Shown here: piece after piece, positions 38,352 through 46,949 of the stretch
How positions within the stretch are numbered: the stretch's first letter is position 1
Layout of the letters: each line of letters starts with the position of its first letter
Assembly (NCBI GenBank): GCA_945883495.1
Contig: CAMCXS010000007.1
Span: 1 to 64,000 of the forward strand
Length of the DNA: 64,000 nt
Direction of reading: 5' to 3'
Origin: Akkermansia muciniphila
GTDB taxonomy: Bacteria; Verrucomicrobiota; Verrucomicrobiia; Verrucomicrobiales; DEV007
Translations under genes and position numbers: made by a program
Notes under the pieces: generated by a model
Databases searched by the model: none
The model's input: only the letters and a program-made list of their open reading frames with translations
What the model was told of the DNA's origin: nothing

Positions 38352-38759
38352 TTAATCGTTAAGGACACCAAAGACGACGCGATCGACGCCTGCATCGGTG
38401 GCCATCTGCATGAACTCGCTGGTTTGCTTAGCTGGTGTATACTTGTCGGCGCGGAGGTAAATCATATAGGGAGTGTTCTTTCCGTAGCGCTTCTTCAAAT
38501 AGGCCATCACGTCCTCTTTGTCCGCTCTGCTCTCGCCGATGTAGTATTCACCCTTGGCATCGATGTTGATCACGTCGCGTTTGGAGTCGTCCTCGGGCAG
38601 CACGGCCGCGGACGCTTCTGGAAGGTCGATGTCTCGCTTCACCTTTTGCTCGGTGAGCGTCGAGGTGATCATGAAGAAGACGAGCAACAAAAAGGTCATG
38701 TCGATCATCGGAGTGATCTGAAAGCTGACCGGCGTGCCGTGGCTTCTCTTGCGGGACAT
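38352..38759 (-). CDS. exbD: ExbD/TolR-family protein, first copy
   Basis: A 135-residue ExbD/TolR-type protein. Its membrane helix (PMIDMTFLLLVFFMITST) carries Asp20. The periplasmic part includes VINIDAKGEYYIGESRADK, AYLKKRYGKNTPYMIYLRAD and VDRVVFGVLND. It differs from the neighbouring copy in the periplasmic part more than in the helix. It follows exbB with a 23-base gap and is a likely partner of the proton channel. Confidence 0.93.
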   Translation of the reverse strand: MSRKRSHGTPVSFQITPMIDMTFLLLVFFMITSTLTEQKVKRDIDLPEASAAVLPEDDSKRDVINIDAKGEYYIGESRADKEDVMAYLKKRYGKNTPYMIYLRADKYTPAKQTSEFMQMATDAGVDRVVFGVLND

Positions 38760-38782
38760 GGGGATGAAGCGAAGGAATGGAA

Positions 38783-39544
38783 TTACTCGCCGGAGGACAG
38801 TTGGATCTCGCCGGAAAGGACGTCGATCGCATAGCTGAATTGCTTTTGGATCTCCGTGGTGATCGAAGTGAGCTGGTTACGGAAGAAAAAATAGAAAAAC
38901 ATCGCGGGAATGCCAACGATGAGTCCGCCGGCCGTGGTAATCATGGCGGTGCCGATGCCTGCGGCGAGATCCGATGGCTCCGCTTTCCCGGCGGCCAGGG
39001 CATCGAAGGCGACGATCATTCCTTGCACGGTGCCGAACAGACCGATCATCGGGGCCAGCGTGGAGACGGTGTTGAGATAATTAACCCAGCCCATCACCTT
39101 GGTCTCCTCCTGATCCAAGGTGTCCTCGGCGCCGACCACCATCGAAGCTTTGTTGGCGAGATCGCGCTCGAAGTTCACCTTGAGGAGAGCTTGCGCGATA
39201 CACTTGGAATACGCACAAGGGTTCTCCTTCACTAGGGCATAGGCTCCCTGAACATCGCGGGATGCCATGGTGCGATTCACTCCGTCCACAAGCCGCTTGG
39301 GCACCATGCGAGCTGGATTTATGACGATGAAAAGATAGATGGTTAAGGCGATGAACGCGATCAGCGCGAGGAGCAATGGATGCATCATCACGCCACCTGC
39401 ATTGTAGTAGTCGATCAGGTTTTTGGTGGCCACGAGGTCGGCTGCCGCTGGCGCAGGAGGCTTCTCCTCTGCGTAGAGCAGTGGCGCAAATGTGGTCAAC
39501 GAGATTGCGGTGGCTAGGTGGACGAGCTTGGCGGCCTGGTTCAT
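38783..39544 (-). CDS. exbB: ExbB/TolQ/MotA-family proton channel protein
   Basis: A 253-residue polytopic protein. An extra N-terminal hydrophobic stretch resembling a signal peptide (KLVHLATAISLTTFAPLLYA) precedes the usual three helices (LLLALIAFIALTIYLFIVIN, STLAPMIGLFGTVQGMIVAF, GTAMITTAGGLIVGIPAMFFYFFF). The conserved GLFGTVQGMI motif and the cytoplasmic loop are intact. With the two ExbDs it forms the proton-driven stator. Its ATG overlaps the stop of the preceding TPR-like gene by four bases. Confidence 0.93.
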   Translation of the reverse strand: MNQAAKLVHLATAISLTTFAPLLYAEEKPPAPAAADLVATKNLIDYYNAGGVMMHPLLLALIAFIALTIYLFIVINPARMVPKRLVDGVNRTMASRDVQGAYALVKENPCAYSKCIAQALLKVNFERDLANKASMVVGAEDTLDQEETKVMGWVNYLNTVSTLAPMIGLFGTVQGMIVAFDALAAGKAEPSDLAAGIGTAMITTAGGLIVGIPAMFFYFFFRNQLTSITTEIQKQFSYAIDVLSGEIQLSSGE

Positions 39545-40479
39545 CGTGGCGCGTTGGTCTGATTCGTGGATACGGATTCGGTGCTGGAAAGACTGTTCAG
39601 GAGGCGTTCCGCTTCTGGCCGTGCGGCGGTTTGTGGATAGAGCCGGAGAATGTCTTGAGCACAGGCGCGGGCGTTGCTGACATCTCCGGCGAACTGATGA
39701 ACCTGGGCGGCCCCGAGAAGTCCTTGCGCTGATGCGTTTTCCTCGGAACCAAAGAAGAGATAAGCATGTAGAAAAAGATCCAGCGCATCATGGAGTAGCG
39801 CCGCGCGCTTGGGCAGCACGTCATCGTCTTCCATCCAACGCGGATGCTCTTTCTGCAGGTCCCGAAGGCGGGTGAAAGCAGCCGTGGCTAGGACGTATTT
39901 GGCCTCAAGGAGAATTTCGGGCTCTTCGGATTGCGAGGCCATCACCTGCGCTTCGCGAGTCGCCTCCTCCACTTGCCCCGACGCGATCAGGGCACGGAGA
40001 CGGCCTCGTTTGGCGCGGGGCAGATGCGCTTTGTTCCAGTCTGACCTTTCAACGGTGAGAAAGACATCCATGGCTCTCCGCAGAGCGACTTCGGAGGGCT
40101 CCGCGAGCAGGCGCTCGGCGTAGAGAAGCCCAATCTCTCCGGCGTTTGATTTTGACCGGGACAAGTGAGGGAGCTTCTCCATCCAGAGTTCCCGCAAAGT
40201 CTCCAGAGACACTTTGCCCGGATCTGCGAGGGCCTCTGGTTCTTGATCAAGAATTGGAAAGTCGATGTGGGCGATGGCGGACCACGAAATGGTTTCAGTG
40301 GAAGCCCCTTGAAGGCTTTCGCTGAGTGTGATGGCCACGCGAAGGGTGATTCCGCTGTCTCCAAATGACGTGACCTCGCCCTGCAGCGGAGGACGGGCTG
40401 AATCTAGGAAATATACCGTTTCTCCGCGGAGCCAGCCGGGGAGTCCGCAAAGGAACAGGAGCGCGGTCAACTTGGTCAT
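39541..40479 (-). CDS. Secreted TPR-like protein
   Basis: A 312-residue protein with a signal peptide (LTALLFLCGLPGWLRGE). The N-terminal part (residues 20-75, TVYFLDSARPPLQGEVTSFG) is beta-rich. The rest is alpha-helical with alternating short and long helices typical of tetratricopeptide repeats (EEATREAQVMASQSEEPEILLEAKY..., VSNARACAQDILRLYPQTA). The partner of such repeats is unknown. ATG 40479 overlaps the upstream stop by four bases and its own stop overlaps exbB, supporting coordinated synthesis. Confidence 0.8.
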   Translation of the reverse strand: MTKLTALLFLCGLPGWLRGETVYFLDSARPPLQGEVTSFGDSGITLRVAITLSESLQGASTETISWSAIAHIDFPILDQEPEALADPGKVSLETLRELWMEKLPHLSRSKSNAGEIGLLYAERLLAEPSEVALRRAMDVFLTVERSDWNKAHLPRAKRGRLRALIASGQVEEATREAQVMASQSEEPEILLEAKYVLATAAFTRLRDLQKEHPRWMEDDDVLPKRAALLHDALDLFLHAYLFFGSEENASAQGLLGAAQVHQFAGDVSNARACAQDILRLYPQTAARPEAERLLNSLSSTESVSTNQTNAPR

Positions 40480-43409
40480 GGCGCAACGGGCGTGGCCGCC
40501 TGCGGTGGATGGGCGAATTCTGACAATGCCTCGGCACGATGGCGGGCCTGATTCGCTTCGGCGAATTCGGAGAGATCTGGACGGGTGGCGAGTTCTTGGT
40601 AAACCTGCCAAGCGGCCGGCTTGCGGTCCAAGGATTCGAGCGTTTGCGCGCGGCGCAGGTAGGCTGGCGCGACGAGATCCAGAAAGCGGCCGTAAGCGAC
40701 GTAGACGCGCTCGTAGTAGGCGGCTGCCTTCTCGCCTTCTTGGTTACGGGCAAAGTGATCGCCGAGGCCGAGAAGCGCTCGGGCTTTCTGATGGCCGGAG
40801 GCGTTCGGGAGCGAGAGGACTTGCTCATAGGTGGCTTCCGCCAAGCGCGCTTGCTTCTCCCGTTCTTGCAAATCCGCTTTCACCAGAAGAATCTCCGGTA
40901 AATCGAGTGAGGTGGCGGCTTTGCGCTCGTATTCGGTAAAGTAGCGGATCGCCTCGGAATGCTTGCCTGCCGCGGCCGCGAGATAGCCAAGACCGGCATC
41001 GGCTCTCGATCCTTCAAGAGAGCGTGGGTTCCATCTCTTGAGTTCTTTATAGAGCTTCTCCGCGATCACCGGATGTCCCTTGCGACGGGCGGCGTCGGCT
41101 GCATCCGCGAGGAGGAGCGGATTGTGGACTTCTGGGTTAAGCTGAGAGGCCATGCTGGCCAAGAGACCGTCGGACAACGTGGCGTTTTCGCTACGGAGTT
41201 GAATGGCTTCAAGCCAAAGCAGGCGCACCTGGAGAGTGTTCTTTTTAGCGGCTTTGGCCTCGCCTTGCCGTCGCTGGAGGTCCTGGCGGAGCCGCTGGGA
41301 ACCGTCGCTTCCCTCCTTCCGATAAACCTTGGGCACTCCGGTGAGCAGATCTTCCACGGAAAAGAGCGCGGGGTTATCGCCATGGGTATCCAGGGTATCC
41401 CAGTAGACTCTCTTCGCGTCCTCAAGGCGCCCTTCTTTCGCTAAGGTGTAGCCGATCCAGTAAACAGCTTCCGGCATCCGCTGACTGGAGGGATATTTCT
41501 GAAGAAATTCTTCAAAGTGAGCCCGCATCGCCGGGATGTCCTCCAGGAGCTTGAGGGCATTTCCTGTTTTGAACCACCCATCCTCGAAGAACCGGGTTGA
41601 GGCCGGATGGATGGATCGATAAGCCGCCAATCCTTTCTCAGCTTGGCCGAGCGCCAAATAGGCATCCCCGAGCAAGAGGCGCGCTTCATCGGCATCGGGA
41701 GCGTGATCTCCATATTCTTTCAGAAATTGGCTGAACTCGCGGATCGCTGTTTCATAATCAGCGGAGCAGAAGGTACAGTAAGCCATCCGGAAGTGCGCCT
41801 CGGATTCGTAGCGGATGCCGGTCTTGGCGTATGCCTTTAGATAGGACTCCATCAACTGGCGGCAGGCTGGATAATCCTGTTTGAACGAAAGCGCCATGGC
41901 CTTCCAATACGAGGCATCCTGGGCCACTGCGTCTTCCGGATACTCACGCACCAGTTGCTCAAAGTTGGTTGCGGCCGAGTCGTTAGTTTCGAGCAGGAGA
42001 TTCGTGAAGCCCTGCATAAAGATTGCTTTTGGGCGCAGTGGATGTTTCGGGAACAGGCTCGCGATATTGGCGAAGACGCTGTTGGATTCCGCGGTGCGCT
42101 CCAGCTTCTGCAAGGCATCAGCCTGGAGGAACATGGCTTGCGCCAGGTCGGGAGAGGATTTCTGATCCCCGAAGGCGACCAGGTAGTTTTCCGCCGCTTC
42201 CAGTGCTTTGGGCCAGCGTTCGAGTTGCATCCAACTCTGGATCACGGCGAGAGACGCCGATTGCACGACGGGGGAAGGCTCCAGGTGCCGGAGCATATCT
42301 TCCATAATGAGGGCGGCTTCCCGGTAGCGGGCCAAGCCTTGGAACGACAGGGCGAGCCGGAAGCGGAGGGCGGCATCGAACTCCTCGATTTGGCGGAAGT
42401 TCTCCACTTCCCGCTCCACGCGCTGGATCATGCCGTTGAGCTGAAACAGGGCGCTGGCCCGGAGCGGATCTTGAGCCAAGTTTGCCTGGCGTTTCTTCAA
42501 GGCGACGAGCCGTTCTTCCTGGTGTTTCAACAATCGACTCTGGGTCCAGATCCGTTGCAGGCAGGCGATGGCGTCGTGATAGCGTTTCTCCTCAAGAAAC
42601 TTGGAGCCGAGTTGCAGGGCGAGTGTCTGGAAAGCGATCACCTGAGAGATCTCGGCCATTCGCGGATACTCTTCGCGAAGAAGAATGAGGGCGGCGTCGT
42701 GCTGGCCAGAATTGAGCAGAGCCATCAAGCGCAGGACCACAGCCCGACCTGCATATTCTTGACCACCGGGGATGCGCCGAAGGTTTGGGATCTGGTGAAA
42801 GAAGAACTCCGCCGCCGTGCGGTGGTAGCCGAGAGTGACATAACAAGTGCCAAACAAAACCAAAGCCTCCATGCGCTTGGCAGGCTGGAATTCGGGGACG
42901 GCGAAGAATTTTCCGAAGGCCTCTTGGGCCGCGCGGTAGTCACCCTCCTGCATGCGCACGATGGCGAGCCAGAATGAGAGCTCCTGCCGGACATCGACTC
43001 CTACGATTCCCGGCGGCAGGAGAAGAGCCGCCTCCGCATACGGCTTGGCTTGGGCGGCCCGGCCATTGCCAATCATGCAGAGAGCGATGAGAGCCTTCTG
43101 GCGATCTACGGCATCCTTGACCTGAGGTTCGGCACCGAAATCACGTTCAAAAGCGAGAAAAAAGGCTTCGGCCTGCTCCAATTGATTGGCTCGGAACGCG
43201 GTGGTGGCGAGCGTCTGAAGTTCGGACACGGTGTGAGCTCCCGGCTCTGGAAGTGGAACTTCCGCGGAGGCGGTAAGGCAGGTGAGGAGCGCGTGCGTCA
43301 GATGGACGGCTACTTTGTTGGTGATGAGGCGGGACAAGGCGGCCGAAACCTCTGCTGATGATTGGTGAGAAGTAAACGATTTTCTCGCAAAGTGACGAAA
43401 TCGTCGCAC
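40476..43409 (-). CDS. Large tetratricopeptide-repeat protein
   Basis: A 977-residue protein of mostly TPR-type helical pairs. Repeated signatures include AFRANQLEQAEAFFLAFERD, EAALLLPPG, YPEDAVAQDASYWKAMAL, YGDHAPDADEARLLLGDAYL, GQAEKGLAAYRSIHP, EEFLQKYPSSQRMPEAVYWI and YERVYVAYGRFLD. An N-terminal hydrophobic stretch (about 30-48, VAVHLTHALLTCLTASA) looks like an inefficient signal peptide, giving a periplasmic protein. I see no catalytic domain. It begins the seven-gene operon and probably scaffolds the ExbB/ExbD complex or its envelope partner. The N-terminal start is uncertain: an internal GTG would shorten it by about 32 residues. Confidence 0.85.
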   Translation of the reverse strand: MRRFRHFARKSFTSHQSSAEVSAALSRLITNKVAVHLTHALLTCLTASAEVPLPEPGAHTVSELQTLATTAFRANQLEQAEAFFLAFERDFGAEPQVKDAVDRQKALIALCMIGNGRAAQAKPYAEAALLLPPGIVGVDVRQELSFWLAIVRMQEGDYRAAQEAFGKFFAVPEFQPAKRMEALVLFGTCYVTLGYHRTAAEFFFHQIPNLRRIPGGQEYAGRAVVLRLMALLNSGQHDAALILLREEYPRMAEISQVIAFQTLALQLGSKFLEEKRYHDAIACLQRIWTQSRLLKHQEERLVALKKRQANLAQDPLRASALFQLNGMIQRVEREVENFRQIEEFDAALRFRLALSFQGLARYREAALIMEDMLRHLEPSPVVQSASLAVIQSWMQLERWPKALEAAENYLVAFGDQKSSPDLAQAMFLQADALQKLERTAESNSVFANIASLFPKHPLRPKAIFMQGFTNLLLETNDSAATNFEQLVREYPEDAVAQDASYWKAMALSFKQDYPACRQLMESYLKAYAKTGIRYESEAHFRMAYCTFCSADYETAIREFSQFLKEYGDHAPDADEARLLLGDAYLALGQAEKGLAAYRSIHPASTRFFEDGWFKTGNALKLLEDIPAMRAHFEEFLQKYPSSQRMPEAVYWIGYTLAKEGRLEDAKRVYWDTLDTHGDNPALFSVEDLLTGVPKVYRKEGSDGSQRLRQDLQRRQGEAKAAKKNTLQVRLLWLEAIQLRSENATLSDGLLASMASQLNPEVHNPLLLADAADAARRKGHPVIAEKLYKELKRWNPRSLEGSRADAGLGYLAAAAGKHSEAIRYFTEYERKAATSLDLPEILLVKADLQEREKQARLAEATYEQVLSLPNASGHQKARALLGLGDHFARNQEGEKAAAYYERVYVAYGRFLDLVAPAYLRRAQTLESLDRKPAAWQVYQELATRPDLSEFAEANQARHRAEALSEFAHPPQAATPVAP

Positions 43410-43462
43410 AAAGTCAGAGGGGGAGGGCGCTCTGCTAATTTTTTTTGAAGTTTCTCCGACAT

Positions 43463-43478
43463 TGGCACGAGGGGTGCT
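43463..43478 (+). promoter_or_regulatory. Sigma-54 (-24/-12) promoter of amt
   Basis: TGGCAC, five bases, then GTGCT gives the GG-N10-GC spacing of sigma-54 promoters (consensus TGGCAC-N5-TTGCW, one mismatch). It is about 80 bases before the amt start, a suitable place for nitrogen-dependent control. Confidence 0.8.
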
Positions 43479-43559
43479 TTGTCCGATCGCGGCAACCAGG
43501 GCGAGCCCTCTTGCCGAACTGGTGATTGCGAATCCTTATCTTAAACAACACTCGAAAAC

Positions 43560-45050
43560 ATGATGCTAAAAAACAAGAATTGGACTCGGACTGCGGTTGC
43601 CGCGGCACTGACAAGTGCTGTGTTGTACCCGGGTGCCGTCCTGCACGCGCAGACTGAAGCTGCTCCAGCAATTGATCCCGCCGCGCTGAGCGCCTTGAGG
43701 ACCGGCTTGGACACAGTGTGGGTTCTGGTGGCAGGTATGCTGGTCTTCTGGATGAACGCCGGCTTTGCGCTGGTAGAGAGCGGTCTCTGTCAGGCGAAGA
43801 ACTGTGTAAATATTCTCTTCAAGAACTTCATCGTCTTCGCCATCTCATCGATTTCCTTCTGGGTGATCGGCTGGGATCTGATGTTCGCTGACGGGGCCAC
43901 TCCTTGGCTTGCGAACATTGGTTCATTCTTTGTGTCCGGTAAGGACAATTCGCCAGCCTTGGGTGAGGCTTATGCGGCGATGAACCCGTTTGGCGATCCC
44001 AAGGGTGGGTACGACGGTATCTACAGCTCCATCAACTGGACTCCGGTTCCGCTTTGGGCCAAGTTCTTCTTCCAGTTGGTGTTTGCTGGAACCGCCGCCA
44101 CGATCGTCTCCGGTGCGGTGGCCGAGCGGGTCAAGTTCCACAGCTTCATGCTCTTCAGCTTCATTCTCGTGGCCATTATTTACCCGATCTCTGGTCACTG
44201 GATCTGGGGTGGCGGCATCTTGGGCATGACCCCCGGCGATGGCGACCTCTTCGGTAACTTCCGCGACTTCGCTGGTTCCACCGTGGTTCACTCCGTTGGC
44301 GGCTGGGCTGCTTTGGCGGGCGTGATCGTTCTCGGTGCGCGCAAGGGCAAATACAAGGATGGCAAGGTTCATGCGATTCCGGGCCACAACATGACTTCCG
44401 CCGCTCTCGGGGTTCTGATCCTGTGGCTCGGCTGGTTCGGGTTCAACCCTGGCTCGACCATGGCTGCCATGGACGGTGCGGCGATCTCTCACATTCTCGT
44501 CATCACCAACCTCGCTGCCGCGACTGGCGCGATCGGTGCCCTTGTGACCGCTTGGTTGATTCTGAAGAAGCCCGACCTCTCCATGGTGCTCAACGGATGT
44601 TTGGCTGGTCTCGTGGCCATCACCGCTCCTTGTGCCTTCACCGACTTCTTCTCCGGTGCAATCATCGGTCTCATCGGCGGCATCATCTCCGTCCTTGCGG
44701 TGCTCCTGTTTGACAAACTGAAGCTGGATGACCCGGTCGGTGCTCTCTCCGTCCACTTGGTGAACGGTGTGTGGGGAACGCTCGCGCTTGGTCTCTTCTA
44801 CAAGACGGAGATCGCCAAGACTGTCGCCGCTCTGGACACCGGCCTCGATCCGGTTGCCCAAACCATTCAACAGCTCAAGGGGATCATCCTGGTCGGCGTG
44901 GTTGTCTTTGGCCTCTCGCTCGCTCTTTGGTTCGTCATCAAGATGATCTTCGGAGTGCGTGTTTCGGAGGAAGAAGAAACCGAAGGCTTGGATATCGGCG
45001 AACACGGCAACGTGGCTTATCCGAACTTCCAACCCAGCAGCCACATCTGA
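43560..45050 (+). CDS. amt: Ammonium transporter (Amt family)
   Basis: A 496-residue ammonium channel with a signal peptide (VAAALTSAVLYPGAVLHAQ) and eleven membrane helices. The pore histidines are His244 (VVHSVGGWAALAG) and His399 (VHLVNGVWGTLALG), matching the twin-His of AmtB; other signatures are NFIVFAISSISFWVIGWDL, GSTMAAMDGAAISHI and DDPVGALSVHLVNGVWG. The C-terminal tail (ETEGLDIGEHGNVAYPNF) is the PII-binding region. No glnK follows. Codon use is richer in C/T-ending codons than in the neighbours, as in highly expressed genes. A sigma-54 promoter precedes it and a strong terminator follows. Confidence 0.96.
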   Translation: MMLKNKNWTRTAVAAALTSAVLYPGAVLHAQTEAAPAIDPAALSALRTGLDTVWVLVAGMLVFWMNAGFALVESGLCQAKNCVNILFKNFIVFAISSISFWVIGWDLMFADGATPWLANIGSFFVSGKDNSPALGEAYAAMNPFGDPKGGYDGIYSSINWTPVPLWAKFFFQLVFAGTAATIVSGAVAERVKFHSFMLFSFILVAIIYPISGHWIWGGGILGMTPGDGDLFGNFRDFAGSTVVHSVGGWAALAGVIVLGARKGKYKDGKVHAIPGHNMTSAALGVLILWLGWFGFNPGSTMAAMDGAAISHILVITNLAAATGAIGALVTAWLILKKPDLSMVLNGCLAGLVAITAPCAFTDFFSGAIIGLIGGIISVLAVLLFDKLKLDDPVGALSVHLVNGVWGTLALGLFYKTEIAKTVAALDTGLDPVAQTIQQLKGIILVGVVVFGLSLALWFVIKMIFGVRVSEEEETEGLDIGEHGNVAYPNFQPSSHI

Positions 45051-45083
45051 TTGATCCGAGTCATTAGCAATTGTGCTTAGCAG

Positions 45084-45119
45084 ACTCCCCGGTCGAGGTT
45101 CGGCCGGGGAGTTTTTTTT
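45084..45119 (+). terminator. Strong intrinsic terminator after amt
   Basis: ACTCCCCGG and CCGGGGAGT form a perfect 9-bp stem with an 11-base loop, followed by seven to eight T residues. It lies 33 bases after the amt stop. Confidence 0.9.
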
Positions 45120-45182
45120 CATGCGACAAAGAGAGGCGAAGCATCTGCCACTGGTCAAAAAAAGACAGCTTCAGTCTAAGGT

Positions 45183-45582
45183 CCAGAACGCTCAGAGGAG
45201 CGTTCGCAACGCTCAGAGGAGGGTTCGGAACGCTTAGGCGAGAGTTCGGAACGCTTAGGCGAGAGTTCGGAAGGCTCAAGCGGGAGTTCGGAAGGCTCGG
45301 GACGAAGGTTCAGGAGGCTCAAGCGAGCCTTCGGAAGGCTCAAGCGAGAGTTCGGAAGGCTCGGGACGAAGGTTCAGAAGGCTCAAGCGAGCCTTCGGAA
45401 GGCTCAAGCGAGAGTTCGGAACGCTCAGGGCGAAGGTTCCGAAGGCTCAAGCGAGCCTTCGGAACGCTCAAGCGAGAGTTCGGAAGGCTCAGGGCGAAGG
45501 TTCAGAAGGCTCAGGGCGAAGGTTCAGAAGGCTCAAGCGAGCCTTCGGAAGGCTCAAGCGAACCTTCAGAAGGCTCAAGCGG
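45183..45582. repeat. 21/22-bp tandem repeat array (about 19 units)
   Basis: A tandem array with unit near CGGAAGGCTCAAGCGAGAGTT, without spacers. Some units have one extra base (GGCGAAGGTT forms) and two sub-types alternate. It ends two bases before the stop codon of the TolC-type gene on the minus strand and starts about 60 bases after the amt terminator. It resembles the array at 250-605 in period and position (downstream of a minus-strand gene), but not in sequence. It is non-coding in my view. Confidence 0.88.
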
Positions 45583-45583
45583 A

Positions 45584-46945
45584 TCAACGTCCCAACGCCA
45601 CCCGCAGCTCGTGTTGCGCCGTGTTGTATTCCGTCACCGAGCGGGCGCGGTCCTGTTTGGCTCGGGTCAATTCCTCGCGCGCAAGGAGATATTCGAGCAC
45701 TACGCCGACTTGGCTGGCTTGGCGCTCTTTGGCCAGGGTCACCATTTCCGTGGCGGCGTCCACGGCCTCCTCGTTGATCAAAATCCGGTCGTGCGCCGAG
45801 CGGGCCCGGGCGGAAGCTTCGACGACTTCCCGTCCGATGGCCGCCTGGACCTGACTGGTTTGCAGCGCGGCTGCTTGTTTGCGGGTTTCCGCGAGGTTTT
45901 GGCTCTGTTTGTCGAAGAGGCCTCCAGGGCCGATCTTCCAGCCGACGCCGACAAAGTAGTCATTGGTGTCTCCGATGTTGCCAGGATTGCCCGTGATCCC
46001 GCCGGCCAAGCCGCCGAAGGTATAGCCCGTGCGCAAATTCGGGATGACCGGTGCCAATCGGGCTCGTTCCCGCTCCAGCGCCGCAGCTTCTTGGACTGCG
46101 GTGGCGGCCTGGATTTCTGGACGGTTTTTCGTGGCTTCCGCGACTTGGGCCGTTTCGTCCTGGGGAGCGATCAAGCGCACGGGGAGAAGATCCGCCTTCG
46201 CGGCACGAAGTTCGGTTTCTGGCGGAACGCGCAGCGTCTCGGCCAGCGCGGCGGCGGCCAGGTCCCGGGCTTCGGCGGACTCGCGGAGCCTACGTTTCTG
46301 GCGGCTAATCTCCGTTTGCACGCGCAGTGCGTCCGTCCGGAACGCCGTGCCCGCACTGACCGCGCCTTCGAGCTGGCGGCCATAGTCCTGGGTCAGTCGA
46401 AAATCTTCGTCGAGGATCGCGAGGTCGGCTTCCGTGGCCAGCAAAGCGTAGTACCGTTGGACTGCTTCCAAGACGATTTCCCGCCGCTCCGATTCCGCCA
46501 GGTGCTCCGCCGCCAACGCGCTTTGCCGCGCTGCCAGGGCGGAGAAGTAGAGATTCCCCGGGGACCAATCGAGGAGGATTTCCGTGCCGACGCTGTATTG
46601 CCGTTTGCTGGCATCGAAGACCAAACCGGCGATGTCTTGGACGCGTCCGTCGTGTCCCCGAAATCCGGCGCCGAGACTGATGCTGGGCCAGAAGCGTTGC
46701 CAAGCGAGCCGCTCTTCCGTGAGGCTCTCGGTGTGCTTCAACTCGGCGAGTTTGATCTCGTCGTTGTTCGCTCCGGCGAGCTTCATCACGGTCGCCAAAT
46801 CGACGAAGGCTGGCTCCGCCCATGCGGCGAGAGGCCAAACCAGGAGAAGCAAAACGACGCCTGCGCGCGAGACAAACACAGGCCACGATAGTCCGATCCT
46901 TAACAGATCCAAACTATTTCGAAGTGGCTGTCGGCCGTGGCGCAT
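45584..46945 (-). CDS. Outer-membrane efflux protein (TolC family)
   Basis: A 453-residue outer-membrane channel protein with a signal peptide (AGVVLLLLVWPLAAWAEP). The rest has the TolC pattern of long coiled helices and short strands in two structural repeats (residues about 55-260 and 265-453), with conserved-looking segments such as YSVGTEILLDWSPGNLYFSA, AVSAGTAFRTDALRVQTEIS, ATKNRPEIQAATAVQEAAAL and NTAQHELRVALGR. It follows the adaptor gene by 4 bases and is the exit duct of a tripartite RND pump. The stop lies against the 21-bp array. Confidence 0.88.
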   Translation of the reverse strand: MRHGRQPLRNSLDLLRIGLSWPVFVSRAGVVLLLLVWPLAAWAEPAFVDLATVMKLAGANNDEIKLAELKHTESLTEERLAWQRFWPSISLGAGFRGHDGRVQDIAGLVFDASKRQYSVGTEILLDWSPGNLYFSALAARQSALAAEHLAESERREIVLEAVQRYYALLATEADLAILDEDFRLTQDYGRQLEGAVSAGTAFRTDALRVQTEISRQKRRLRESAEARDLAAAALAETLRVPPETELRAAKADLLPVRLIAPQDETAQVAEATKNRPEIQAATAVQEAAALERERARLAPVIPNLRTGYTFGGLAGGITGNPGNIGDTNDYFVGVGWKIGPGGLFDKQSQNLAETRKQAAALQTSQVQAAIGREVVEASARARSAHDRILINEEAVDAATEMVTLAKERQASQVGVVLEYLLAREELTRAKQDRARSVTEYNTAQHELRVALGR

Positions 46946-46949
46946 CGAT

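Noticed and set aside
45071-46891. 606-codon plus-strand frame through the 21-bp array and opposite the TolC-type gene
   Set aside because: It is open because the repeat period is a multiple of three and the rest is antisense to the efflux gene.
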